In this document: one piece after another, positions 47,881 to 58,393 of the stretch
How the letters are laid out: the number at the start of each line of letters is the position of its first letter
How positions within the stretch are numbered: position 1 is the first letter of the stretch
Source: an uncultured Gammaproteobacteria bacterium
Lineage (GTDB): Bacteria; Pseudomonadota; Gammaproteobacteria; Pseudomonadales; Pseudohongiellaceae
Length of the DNA: 64,000 nucleotides
Reading direction: 5' to 3'
Assembly (NCBI GenBank): GCA_913048385.1
Contig: CAJWVZ010000007.1
Coordinates: 44,639 to 108,638 of the forward strand
Notes under the pieces: generated by a model
Databases searched by the model: none
Seen by the model: the letters and a program-made list of their open reading frames with translations, nothing else
What the model was told of the DNA's origin: nothing
Position numbers and translations under genes: made by a program

Positions 47881-48585
47881 CTATTGTCGAGGCCAGCTCG
47901 TCACTGGTGTTATTAAAGACGTATTCAGTATTTCGCGCACTCCCCCTACTTTTCTCAGATATCTTGCAAAATCACTTGATCCCTGAATCGCCGTATCCTG
48001 AGCAACGAGGGACTCAAAATCCTGTGCTCCAATATAAACGAAGTGACTGGCGTCGCTGTTTCCTAGAAATATTCTGTTCAAACCATAAGAATCAGAAATA
48101 CTCCCATTTTCAACACTTGCATCCATCAATTCACTCCATGCCGATGCGAAAACTTCCTCGTCGCTGACCTTTATGTCGAATTTCATAAAGACCGAGTCTT
48201 GGGTCCAGTCCCCGACTTCAATCGCAGGAATAATTGCGTACTCCGTAACTGGCGTCGCTGCACTGCTCATGTCTTGAAGGAACGTTGCAGCGTCTGCGCA
48301 TGACTGAACTAACTTCTGCCCTTCGCTGAAGTCAGCCATTGACTCATAAGAAGCAATGATAAAATGAGTTGAGCTTGCAGATCCGTTAATAGTCTCTGCC
48401 ATCAACCCAATGTCTGCCGGCATCTGACTGCCACAACTGGAGGCTCTAAATTTATCCATTGCAGCTACTACACCAGCGGGACTGGTAACATCAAAGAAGT
48501 AAAACGTGTGGAGGGCATGCTGACCTTGAGCAAGTACGTTGTTCACCGCTAGTAAGAAAAAAATGCCTAATGTAGTCGTTTTCAT
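47881..48585 (-). CDS. Unrecognised secreted protein, duplicated domain (cluster gene 1)
   Basis: The 234-residue protein has a signal peptide (about 1-19, ending VLA-QG). It has two halves with matching motifs: TINGSASSTHFIIASYESM and FLGNSDASHFVYIGAQDFE. It is paralogous to cluster gene 3 (SPAGVVAAMDKF against NPAGVVAALDKY). Two cysteines are present in the first half (SSCGSQ and QSCADA). A strong ribosome site AAGGAG precedes the ATG, and no gene lies for 660 bp upstream, so this is the likely promoter-proximal gene of the cluster. Function unknown. Confidence 0.72.
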   Translation of the reverse strand: MKTTTLGIFFLLAVNNVLAQGQHALHTFYFFDVTSPAGVVAAMDKFRASSCGSQMPADIGLMAETINGSASSTHFIIASYESMADFSEGQKLVQSCADAATFLQDMSSAATPVTEYAIIPAIEVGDWTQDSVFMKFDIKVSDEEVFASAWSELMDASVENGSISDSYGLNRIFLGNSDASHFVYIGAQDFESLVAQDTAIQGSSDFARYLRKVGGVREILNTSLITPVTSWPRQ

Positions 48586-49245
48586 GAGGTCTCCTTATAA
48601 AGTACAGTTGAGTGTCTAAAGCCACTATTTAGTTGGGGCTACTGCCGCAGCGACAGAAAAAAGTAATTTTCTCTTTCCGCGGCAATAGCATTCCAAAAAA
48701 CAAAGACGCGAATACAACTTATCCTCCGCTTCTTACTTGGAACATTGTAATGGCAGCAACGTCCATGCCATGTTTAAAATATGTATTAATATCAGTAAGT
48801 CACAATACCAAGTAAACTAACATATTTGATATAAGAGATTTGAAAGCACCAACAGAGGTCAACACCAAACTAAATGCACCCTATTTGGTCATTAAGGCTC
48901 CTAAAATATATTGCTTACTCGTCAAACATTCCGAGGTCCAAACGAACGCCGGTAACGTGATCAGGCTATTCATTTCTCACTTGTTAAGCTGTTCAAACTT
49001 CAGATCCAGAAATGCGAATGATTATCAATACTCTTAAGACTCCTAAATAGCAAGACTAATCGATACTTCTATTGAAAAAATGCTTGGTTTCGGCTGTGGC
49101 GGGATAGCTAACTGGAAAAATCGATTGGCTCCGCACAAAGAGCGAGCTCTAAATGTGGCAAGATCGACAGGCTGCGATGGAGAATTTATATCAGGAAGGT
49201 TTGTCGCTGCGTTCGCAAGTTGCTGCTTTGAACGAAGCAAAAAAA
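48586..49245. other. Long gap upstream of the secreted-protein cluster
   Basis: These 660 bp lie between cluster gene 1 and tRNA-Ser. Short open frames exist on both strands (for example 48633-48815 and 48840-49037, plus), but they lack ribosome sites, conserved composition or recognisable protein features, and I do not call them genes. The gap holds a symmetrical inverted repeat (48643-48684) close to the cluster, where its promoter should lie. A 7-base A-run at 49239-49245 would give the U-tract after tRNA-Ser. Confidence 0.5.
48643..48684. repeat. Symmetrical two-part inverted repeat in the leader region of the secreted cluster
   Basis: TGCCGC (48643-48648) pairs with GCGGCA (48679-48684), and AGAAAA (48655-48660) pairs with TTTTCT (48667-48672) around the loop AAGTAA; the two 6-bp stems are separated by equal 6-base internal loops. 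It lies 58-99 bp upstream of cluster gene 1, so it may be an operator dyad or a leader RNA hairpin. Confidence 0.6.
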
Positions 49246-49335
49246 TGGCGGAGGAGGAGGGATTCGAACCCTCGAAAGGCTTTCACCTTTGCCGGTTTTC
49301 AAGACCGGTGCATTCAACCGCTCTGCCACCCCTCC
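49246..49335 (-). tRNA. tRNA-Ser (anticodon TGA)
   Basis: The 90-nt class II tRNA reads on the minus strand: acceptor GGAGGGG paired with CTCCTCC, D-arm region TGGCAGAGCGGTTGAATGC, anticodon stem-loop CCGGT-CTTGAAA-ACCGG with anticodon TGA, a long variable arm around GGTGAAAGCC, T-loop GGTTCGAATCC, discriminator G and an encoded CCA (49246-49248 on the plus strand reads tgg). A run of seven T follows on the minus strand and may terminate it. Confidence 0.97.
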
Positions 49336-49571
49336 GCGAGATCCGCATCTTAACTCAATTTCTGCGCCAAATAAATTCAACTGCGTACTTTATGCGATAA
49401 TTACTTGATAAAAGTAAACTCGGTGAAGAACTTGACCGTTTTACCGAGTCTGTATTTGCCAAAACATCTTGATTTTTGCAAAAATGGACCGATAAACTGA
49501 GTAATTGTGCTAGTCTTTGGACAAACGCTTGAAGCAATTTAAATAGATCCCACTGATATTTGGAGTATGGC

Positions 49572-50243
49572 ATGAACAATTTGGACATTAGAACCGGAAC
49601 TGGCCAGGAAAGTATTCTTTCTGCCAATAAAGTTATCCGGAATACTTACACGCTTCTCTCGATGACATTATTTTTTAGCGCACTTTGCGCTTTAGCCACA
49701 ATGGCGATGCAGTTGGGTGGTGGAACATCCATGTTGATGTTGATAGGAGGCTTTATAATGACTTTCGTGGTTCGAGCTACTGCGAACTCGGCTAAGGGTC
49801 TCGTCTCCGTATTTGTCTTTGCTGGACTAATGGGAGGCTCTCTAGGCCCAGTGATTTCGATGTACCTAGCCGCATACGTGAATGGCTCAGCAATCGTATC
49901 TCAAGCGTTGGGTGGGACGGCACTGATCTTTCTAAGTCTGTCTGGGTATGCTTTAACAACACGGAAAAACTTTAATTTCCTTGGCGGATTCTTATTCACC
50001 GGAATGATGGTGATGTTGGTTGCGATAATAGCAAATTTGTTCCTCCAGATACCTGCGCTTAGTTTAGCGATTTCTGGGGCCGTCATCTTGCTAATGTCAG
50101 GGTTCATTTTATTTGATACAAGCCGCATTATTAATGGGGGTGAAACAAATTATATTATGGCCACGATTAGCCTGTATCTGAGCATTTTTAATATCTTTGT
50201 TCATTTACTACACCTTCTAGGATCCTTGACTGGTCGGGAATAA
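49572..50243 (+). CDS. yccA: Bax inhibitor-1 family membrane protein (YccA-like)
   Basis: The 223-residue inner-membrane protein has about seven helices, of the BI-1/YccA family. In E. coli YccA modulates FtsH proteolysis. The helices begin at NTYTLLSMTLFFSALCAL, and the last ones contain LSGYALTTRKNFNFLGGFL and FILFDTSRIINGGETNYI, the latter carrying the conserved aspartate of the family. Start is ATG 49572 with GGAG 8 bases ahead; the frame reaches back to 49560. It precedes tusDCBE, as in Pseudomonas. Confidence 0.9.
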   Translation: MNNLDIRTGTGQESILSANKVIRNTYTLLSMTLFFSALCALATMAMQLGGGTSMLMLIGGFIMTFVVRATANSAKGLVSVFVFAGLMGGSLGPVISMYLAAYVNGSAIVSQALGGTALIFLSLSGYALTTRKNFNFLGGFLFTGMMVMLVAIIANLFLQIPALSLAISGAVILLMSGFILFDTSRIINGGETNYIMATISLYLSIFNIFVHLLHLLGSLTGRE

Positions 50244-50314
50244 TGAATTTGCTCCTGTGTGTTTGCCATCGTCGCATGCAGGAGCAAGTCTAGACCCAGG
50301 CCAATGTACCTAAC

Positions 50315-50704
50315 ATGCGCTTTACAATCGTCGTTCAATGTCCCCCGCAGTCTTGTGCAGGCTCCCTAAATGCCCTGAACTTTTCAGTCGCTGCGCTAAA
50401 CCTCGGGCATACTATTGATAAAATTTTTTTTTATGGAGACGGCGTTTACACGGCTAATGCCTTATCCACTAGCGTTCAAGACGAGGCATCCACTTCTAAA
50501 CAGTGGCAATATTTTATCGAAAAAAACTCAGTAGACGCTCTCCTCTGTATATCTTCTGCTACGCAAAGAGGAATCATCAACCAATCAGAGTCCGAAAGGC
50601 GCAACATTAATAATGTAAGTTGCTTGCCCTGCTTCCGAATCGCAGGCCTTGGAGAATTAATAGAAGCCTCTAAACAGGGTAATCGACTAATCCAATTCCA
50701 CTAA
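50315..50704 (+). CDS. tusD: Sulfurtransferase complex subunit TusD
   Basis: The 129-residue DsrE-fold protein belongs to the TusBCD heterohexamer, which relays sulfur from TusA to TusE for 2-thiouridine at tRNA position 34. The sulfur-carrying cysteine is likely the one in DALLCISSATQRGI (about residue 88). FFYGDGVYTAN is a family motif. It is first of four contiguous genes in the order D-C-B-E, the same as in E. coli tusDCB with tusE attached. 4 bp separate it from tusC. Confidence 0.92.
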   Translation: MRFTIVVQCPPQSCAGSLNALNFSVAALNLGHTIDKIFFYGDGVYTANALSTSVQDEASTSKQWQYFIEKNSVDALLCISSATQRGIINQSESERRNINNVSCLPCFRIAGLGELIEASKQGNRLIQFH

Positions 50705-50708
50705 ATTA

Positions 50709-51092
50709 ATGCAGAACTCTATTTTGCCGCAAAAAAATAACAAAATAACCATTATCACATCTGTTGCTCCCTATACTGCACTCACTCCTATGGAAGCAAT
50801 AAATGTTGGTTTTGCAGCTGCAGCGTTCGACCAAGAGGTTACGCTTTTGTTCATCACAGATGGAGTTTTTCAGTTATGCCCAAAGCAAGATGCAACAAAA
50901 CTTAATCAGAAGACAATGGCGAAGGTTTTAGGAGCTGCAACCATGTATGGAATTGAAAAAATTTATGCTTGTAGGCACTCTTTAAAAGAAAGAGGCCTCG
51001 AAAAAGAAGACTTAATTCTTTCACCAATCCTTTTAGGAGCAAAAGAAATCCACGCAGTCATCTCTGGTAGTGGCACCCTGCTCTCTTTTTAG
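50709..51092 (+). CDS. tusC: Sulfurtransferase complex subunit TusC
   Basis: The 127-residue DsrF-like subunit of TusBCD. PYTALTPMEAINVGFAAAAF and VTLLFITDGVFQL match TusC, which plays a structural part in the hexamer. The C-terminal LLGAKEIHAVISGSGTLLSF is family-like. It follows tusD by 4 bp and precedes tusB by 33 bp. Confidence 0.9.
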   Translation: MQNSILPQKNNKITIITSVAPYTALTPMEAINVGFAAAAFDQEVTLLFITDGVFQLCPKQDATKLNQKTMAKVLGAATMYGIEKIYACRHSLKERGLEKEDLILSPILLGAKEIHAVISGSGTLLSF

Positions 51093-51125
51093 TTTTTTTA
51101 GTTCAGTGCTGTAGACTACAGGCAA

Positions 51126-51407
51126 ATGAGTAATACAAAACAAACCTTACACCTCGTTTTTAGTTCGCCACATTCGCCAACGGCAAAATTATCGTTTCTA
51201 GTGCTGAGAGAAACGGATACTGCTTTGTTCCTCGGTGACGGAGTCTTTCATGCGAGCACGATCACACAACCTAAGTTTCATTGCTATTTTTTAGAAGACG
51301 ATCTGGAAGCCAGAGGTCTCCATGTACCGGCGGATCAACGAATTGGATACGAGGCGTTCGTTGCTCTGTGCGAGAAATTTGATAATGTTATAAGTTGGCC
51401 GAAATGA
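51126..51407 (+). CDS. tusB: Sulfurtransferase complex subunit TusB
   Basis: The 93-residue DsrH-like subunit of TusBCD. TLHLVFSSPHSPTAKLSFL and ALFLGDGVFHA are the conserved regions, and DQRIGYEAFVALCEKFDNVI ends the protein with the lysine-less tail seen in TusB. The gene overlaps the tusE ATG by 4 bp (ATGA), coupling translation. Confidence 0.9.
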   Translation: MSNTKQTLHLVFSSPHSPTAKLSFLVLRETDTALFLGDGVFHASTITQPKFHCYFLEDDLEARGLHVPADQRIGYEAFVALCEKFDNVISWPK

Positions 51408-51730
51408 CAGTTAGAGCAGATACAGCACCCTGGGACTCAGATGGTTTTCTCAAAGACACCTCCTCTTGGAATGAAGAGATTGCCAATATCTTAGCGGCCA
51501 ATGACGATATAAAACTTAGCGCAGAACATTGGGATATTATTTACTTGTTACGAAAGTTTTACACGGATCATCAAGTTGTACCTGCAAATCGCGCCCTTGT
51601 AAATTTAGTTAAGCACGAGCTGGATAGGAAGAAGGGGACAAGCCTTTATTTAATGAAACTTTTTGGAGGAAGTCCTGCAAAGCTCGCAAGTAAAATATCT
51701 GGCTTACCAAAATCTGAAAATTGTTTTTAA
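51404..51730 (+). CDS. tusE: Sulfur relay protein TusE (DsrC family)
   Basis: The 108-residue DsrC-family protein receives persulfide from TusD and passes it to MnmA. The C-terminus ends LPKSENCF with the conserved penultimate cysteine. The second cysteine that dissimilatory DsrC carries about ten residues earlier is absent, so it is TusE rather than DsrC. Start is ATG 51404, overlapping tusB; the TTG at 51395 in the same frame is less likely. Confidence 0.92.
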   Translation: MTVRADTAPWDSDGFLKDTSSWNEEIANILAANDDIKLSAEHWDIIYLLRKFYTDHQVVPANRALVNLVKHELDRKKGTSLYLMKLFGGSPAKLASKISGLPKSENCF

Positions 51731-51815
51731 CTTCGCAGTATTTATAATGCGCCTTCCGCCAATTAAAACCCTACACGCAGGCTTTATACTTCAGTCTAGA
51801 GCATCTCAGTTAAAT

Positions 51816-53105
<1,290 letters not shown>

Positions 53106-53185
53106 TTAACGTCGGTCCATAGTATAACGCACAGTATCTTCGAATACTTTTAAGCAATGATTCCCAAAAGTCCGAGCAATTAACT

Positions 53186-53611
53186 CTAGGATCCATAGAC
53201 AAAACGTATCGTATTAAAGCCAACGAATGTACTCAAAATACAAACGAAAAAACTTAAAAAAATATATAACATTGCTGTTGAAATATTCCCCTTCTCAAGC
53301 AAGACGAAAGTCTCGAGAGAGAACGTTGAAAAGGTTGTGAACGCACCTAAAAACCCGACCACCGCAAAAAAACGGATTGAATCGTTCGCTAATATCCCTT
53401 TGCTGAAAAAGAAGTAAAAAATACCGATAACGAAAGATCCAAGAACATTAATTAGAAGGGTTGAAATGGGAAACGGTGGAAGCTCAAAAGAATATAAGTG
53501 CTTCTGATTCTGAAAGACAATAGTTAAAAAAAAACGGAACGAGGCTCCCAGGGCCCCGCCTATGGCGATAAAAGAATAGTCTAGGAATCCTATATTCAAT
53601 TTATCCGCCAC
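53186..53611 (-). CDS. crcB: Fluoride exporter CrcB/FluC
   Basis: The 141-residue four-helix fluoride channel of the CrcB/Fluc family. GGALGASFRFFLT opens the protein, LLINVLGSFVIGIFY has the conserved Asn, and GFLGAFTTFSTFSLE is the TTFSTF signature of the pore. The start is GTG 53611, overlapping the end of lolA by 11 bp, so it is translated from a shared transcript. There is no room for a fluoride riboswitch in front of it. It occupies the place where rarA usually stands. Confidence 0.92.
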   Translation of the reverse strand: MADKLNIGFLDYSFIAIGGALGASFRFFLTIVFQNQKHLYSFELPPFPISTLLINVLGSFVIGIFYFFFSKGILANDSIRFFAVVGFLGAFTTFSTFSLETFVLLEKGNISTAMLYIFLSFFVCILSTFVGFNTIRFVYGS

Positions 53612-54254
53612 TATTGTCGATAACTTCTATGTTACTAGGAATTGAGAACGTGAAAAAATCTTCACCCAAAGGTAGATCGGTAGAAACGTTGTCAAAGAGC
53701 CATGCTGTTTTTTGACCACTCTTTTCCTCTAAAAAGATACTCGCCAAATCGGTTTTAATAAACGATATCGTAATCAATTTTAAGGGATCAGAAAGATCCT
53801 TAGGAATAAGCTTAAATTCGTCAGCGTTTTCAAACCACTGCAGTTCATAATTTTGGCTTAACTCATTTGTCTCCCCACTTAATAGCTGCGCGGCTAGAGT
53901 CATATTTTGACTATCCCAGTCTTCGACTACAACTTGCTCAAGATCGGGTTGATAATTCCAGAGAGTCTCTCCATTAGTGACTATCAATTCGGGATAAGGA
54001 TCGAGGGTCTCCCAGTAGAAGCCATTTGGAGGAGCCATAACAAAAAGAATTGACGACTCTTCTAAAACCCCTCCATCAGACTCAATAATAAGCTGAGTCA
54101 CATTTGCCTGCATGGATGGAATTGTTATCAGCCGAGAACTCAGCTCCTGCAGCGCTCGGATTTTTAGTGACTCCTCCCCTACCTGGCCTAGTAAGGCACC
54201 CATGATGGAGAGCGCTCCCAAAAGCGCTGCAAATTGTCTTTGAATTGTATACAT
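53601..54254 (-). CDS. lolA: Outer-membrane lipoprotein carrier LolA
   Basis: The 217-residue periplasmic chaperone carries lipoproteins from LolCDE to LolB. A hydrophobic signal region covers about residues 9-24. The mature part is beta-rich with SMQANVTQLIIESDGG and the LolA-typical FVMAPPNGFYWETLDPYPEL followed by VTNGETLWNYQPDLEQVVV. ATG 54254 is 4 bp after the ftsK stop and the gene ends within crcB. The order ftsK-lolA is conserved in gammaproteobacteria. Confidence 0.92.
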   Translation of the reverse strand: MYTIQRQFAALLGALSIMGALLGQVGEESLKIRALQELSSRLITIPSMQANVTQLIIESDGGVLEESSILFVMAPPNGFYWETLDPYPELIVTNGETLWNYQPDLEQVVVEDWDSQNMTLAAQLLSGETNELSQNYELQWFENADEFKLIPKDLSDPLKLITISFIKTDLASIFLEEKSGQKTAWLFDNVSTDLPLGEDFFTFSIPSNIEVIDNSGG

Positions 54255-54258
54255 CTTC

Positions 54259-56583
54259 TTAATCGCTCAAATGTGAGGGTGCGAGGACTTCTCGTCCACC
54301 ATTACTTCCCATCGGGGATATTACACCCGCAGCCTCCATTGACTCAATCATCCGGGCGGCGCGATTGTAACCAATTCTAAGTTTTCTTTGCACGGAGGAT
54401 ATTGACGCTTTCCGAGTTTCCAGAACAAATGCCACGGCTTCATCATAAAGCGCATCATCTTCACTTAAGTCTGTTTCCGAGGATACAAAATTTCCCATTT
54501 CTCCATCCTCAGCGCCTTGTGTTATCGAATCGATGTAGACAGGAGCTCCCCGAGACTTCCAGTCTGCAACGACGCGGTGAACCTCTTCATCACTAACAAA
54601 GGCGCCATGGACGCGAGTTGGCACGCCTCCCCCCGGAGGTAAAAAAAGCATGTCGCCATTCCCTAAAAGCTGCTCTGCCCCGCCCTCCCCTAAAATAGTT
54701 CGAGAGTCTACTTTTGACTGAACCATAAATGACAACCTGGTAGGAACATTTGCCTTGATCAACCCGGTTAAAACATCAACTGATGGGCGTTGCGTGGCTA
54801 GGATTAAATGGATTCCTGCTGCTCGCGCTTTTTGTGCGATCCGAGCAATTAACTCCTCAACTTTTTTGCCAACAACCATCATCATGTCGGCTAATTCATC
54901 AACAATAACGACAATTGTAGGTAACACATCTAATTCAGGTGCAACCTGTTCTTCTGAGAGTAGCATAGAGTCGGGAATCCAAGTCGGGTCGCTAATTGGC
55001 TTTCCAGCGGCCCTAGCATCAGAAACCTTCTTGTTGTATCCGGCTAAATTTCTGACCCCCAAAAGTGACATCAGTTTGTAACGACGTTCCATCTCCCCCA
55101 CACACCACCTCAGCCCGTTGGCCGCATCTTTCATGTCAGTTATAACCGGCGTAAGCAAATGAGGTATCCCGTCATAAACCGAAAGCTCAAGCATTTTTGG
55201 ATCAATCATAATTATACGAACCTGATCCGGTGTAGACTTGAACAGAATGCTAAGAATCATTGCATTGATACCTACAGACTTTCCAGACCCCGTTGTTCCC
55301 GCAACTAGTAGATGGGGCATTTTCGCAAGGTCAACAACTTCAGGCTTTCCAACAATATCGTGCCCTAAAGCAACACTCACAGGGGAGCTTGCTTTATCAA
55401 ACTCTGGTGAGGATAGCACTTGGCTGAGCTGGATGACCTCTCTAGTCTCATTTGGTATTTCGATTCCAATTACGGTCTTTCCTGGAATAACTTCAACAAC
55501 CCTGACCGAAACAAGGGCCAAAGACCTCGCTAAATCTTTGGCTAGAGCACTGATTCGACTTACCTTTATCCCTGGCGCAGGCTGAACCTCAAACCGCGTA
55601 ATTACAGGTCCGGGGTTAACGGCAGTTACCTCTATCTCGATTCCAAAATCTTTTAATTTAAGTTCTAACAATCGAGACATCGCTTCTAAAGACTCCTTAG
55701 AAAAACCAGAATCATTAGTTTCTTGCCAAGCATCTAACAGACCGATTTCTGGCAATGTGTCACTGCTCGAGCTTGTAAATAAATTGCCTTGCCTCTCTTT
55801 CTCAACCCTAACACTGCGTGGGGAAACTTTTAGATCTGGGATTTCGATGGTCGGCGGAATCCTTTTCTTCTGTTTTTCTATTTGTACATTAAATTTCTTT
55901 TTCCTGATTTGGGTTAGCACTTTTACGTCATGTTTATCATTCCTAGTGGCCCAAGCCTGATCGACCCTTGCCAGAGAATGCGACCAAAGTTTAATGGAAA
56001 TCAAACCCACTTGATCAATGAAGGCTAACCACGAGATATTTGCGCTTATTGTCAGACCGAACAGAAAGAAACCGAGAAGTACAAGGGTGCTTCCTAGTAA
56101 TGCTAAACTCGGTATTAACAAATCTGCAATCAAGGCGCCTATTACCCCTCCTGCTGACGGCAATTGAATTACAGCACTAAAGTGAAGCGCCGCTAACCCT
56201 GTAGCCGCAAGGATCAATAAGAGGAAGCCGAACAATTTAATCGTAAAGAGCTGCCAAGAAATCCCGACCGAGACCTTACCGTTCCGAAGAGAGGATCCAA
56301 CTTGAAAAAACAGAAATCCTGGGATCATGTAAGCGAGATACCCGAACAGATATAGCAGCACACTAGCCAACCATGCGCCAGAGGCACCCATTGCATTTTC
56401 CGCTATCTCAGCCGTCCCTGTTGTGTTGAAGCCTGGATCGCTGTTTGACTGAGTCAAGAGAGCCAAAAATAAAAACAGCCCGCACAATGAACAAGCGATT
56501 AAAAACCCTTCTCTCGCTAGCCTTTGAACTACGGCCTGAAAAACGTTGTCCTCGGCTGGAGCTGACCTTGTTTTTTTTGTCAC
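54259..56583 (-). CDS. ftsK: DNA translocase FtsK
   Basis: The 774-residue divisome DNA pump has an N-terminal domain with four membrane helices (about 25-215), a fairly short linker, and a RecA-like motor: VAGTTGSGKSVGINAMIL (Walker A), IVVIVDELADMMMV (Walker B) and LATQRPSVDVLTGLIKANVP. The C-terminal winged-helix gamma domain (about 705-774, RKLRIGYNRAARMIESMEAA) should read KOPS and activate XerCD at dif. The start is GTG 56583. It is divergent from trxB. Confidence 0.96.
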   Translation of the reverse strand: MTKKTRSAPAEDNVFQAVVQRLAREGFLIACSLCGLFLFLALLTQSNSDPGFNTTGTAEIAENAMGASGAWLASVLLYLFGYLAYMIPGFLFFQVGSSLRNGKVSVGISWQLFTIKLFGFLLLILAATGLAALHFSAVIQLPSAGGVIGALIADLLIPSLALLGSTLVLLGFFLFGLTISANISWLAFIDQVGLISIKLWSHSLARVDQAWATRNDKHDVKVLTQIRKKKFNVQIEKQKKRIPPTIEIPDLKVSPRSVRVEKERQGNLFTSSSSDTLPEIGLLDAWQETNDSGFSKESLEAMSRLLELKLKDFGIEIEVTAVNPGPVITRFEVQPAPGIKVSRISALAKDLARSLALVSVRVVEVIPGKTVIGIEIPNETREVIQLSQVLSSPEFDKASSPVSVALGHDIVGKPEVVDLAKMPHLLVAGTTGSGKSVGINAMILSILFKSTPDQVRIIMIDPKMLELSVYDGIPHLLTPVITDMKDAANGLRWCVGEMERRYKLMSLLGVRNLAGYNKKVSDARAAGKPISDPTWIPDSMLLSEEQVAPELDVLPTIVVIVDELADMMMVVGKKVEELIARIAQKARAAGIHLILATQRPSVDVLTGLIKANVPTRLSFMVQSKVDSRTILGEGGAEQLLGNGDMLFLPPGGGVPTRVHGAFVSDEEVHRVVADWKSRGAPVYIDSITQGAEDGEMGNFVSSETDLSEDDALYDEAVAFVLETRKASISSVQRKLRIGYNRAARMIESMEAAGVISPMGSNGGREVLAPSHLSD

Positions 56584-56650
56584 TTATACCAATCCTAAAA
56601 ATATCTTTATATTATTTCACTAAGCACGGAACCGTTGCGGCTTAACAAAC

Positions 56651-56682
56651 CGTAATTACACTAGTTATAACGGTTAATTACG
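56651..56682. repeat. Inverted repeat in the ftsK/trxB divergent region
   Basis: CGTAATTA (56651-56658) and TAATTACG (56675-56682) are exact reverse complements separated by 16 bp. A TAGAAT at 56695-56700 could be the -10 of trxB, so the dyad lies where a regulator would act on either gene. lrp, which lies between ftsK and trxB in E. coli, is absent. Confidence 0.5.
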
Positions 56683-56709
56683 ATTAAAATTGAGTAGAAT
56701 ATACAATGA

Positions 56710-57684
<975 letters not shown>

Positions 57685-57703
57685 TCCTGAGCTTTAGATC
57701 CTC

Positions 57704-58393
57704 ATGGACGATCTGGTTTTTCTGCCCGCGGATAGCACTGACTTCCCTGATCCGAATACTGCTATGGAAAGCCCCAATGGCTTGCTAGCGGCAGGGTCGA
57801 GTTTGACGAGTAAATGTATCCTAACGGCGTACAAACGCGGAATATTTCCGTGGTTCCAAGATGGTCAGCCGATTCTGTGGTGGTCGCCAAATCCAAGAAT
57901 GGTTCTGCGTCCCAGAAATCTCTATATCTCGAAAAGTTTGCAAAAAACCATCAGGCAGCAAAAGCTGCAAACGACTTTTAATACCAGGTTTAAAGAAGTC
58001 ATCGAGGCATGCGCTGGTCCTAGGGATATGGACTCCGAAACTTGGATAACAGAGGGAATGAAAGAAGCCTACTGCAAGCTTTTTAACGAGGGTTTTGGAT
58101 TGTCCGTTGAAGTGTGGAGTCAAAAGAAATTAGTCGGAGGCCTGTACGGACTAATTATTGGACAAATATTCTTTGGTGAATCCATGTTTAGTCAAGTTTC
58201 AGACGCGTCGAAAATAGCGCTAGTAACTCTTGCTAATCATCTGGAGACAAAGGGGGTAAAGCTGATTGACTGCCAAGTAGATTCCCCGCACTTACAATCG
58301 TTAGGAGCAGAGATTATTCCAAGGAAAAATTTTTTATCTGAGCTCGAGAAATCCTACGGCACGAACGGCTCAACTATACAGATGAAAAGCTGA
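57704..58393 (+). CDS. aat: Leucyl/phenylalanyl-tRNA--protein transferase
   Basis: The 229-residue enzyme adds Leu or Phe to proteins with N-terminal Lys or Arg, making them substrates of ClpS/ClpAP. Signatures are GLLAAGSSLTSKCILTAYKR, GIFPWF, PILWWSPNPRMVLRP, and GGLYGLIIGQIFFGESMFS. The stop overlaps the bpt start by one base, so the two N-degron transferases are coupled. Confidence 0.95.
   Translation: MDDLVFLPADSTDFPDPNTAMESPNGLLAAGSSLTSKCILTAYKRGIFPWFQDGQPILWWSPNPRMVLRPRNLYISKSLQKTIRQQKLQTTFNTRFKEVIEACAGPRDMDSETWITEGMKEAYCKLFNEGFGLSVEVWSQKKLVGGLYGLIIGQIFFGESMFSQVSDASKIALVTLANHLETKGVKLIDCQVDSPHLQSLGAEIIPRKNFLSELEKSYGTNGSTIQMKS

Noticed and set aside
47790..48167. 125-codon plus-strand frame opposite cluster gene 1
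   Set aside because: Antisense to a gene with signal peptide, ribosome site and a paralogue; no features of its own.
48633..49037. Two short plus-strand open frames (60 and 65 codons) upstream of the secreted cluster
   Set aside because: No ribosome site, no signal or domain, composition like non-coding DNA.
49080..49400. Open frames of 66-106 codons overlapping tRNA-Ser on the plus strand
   Set aside because: They run through the tRNA gene and produce the well-known spurious RRRRDSNPR-type peptide from its complement; no ribosome site.
53612..54258. Fluoride riboswitch upstream of crcB
   Set aside because: The sequence upstream is lolA coding sequence, with no room for a leader aptamer.
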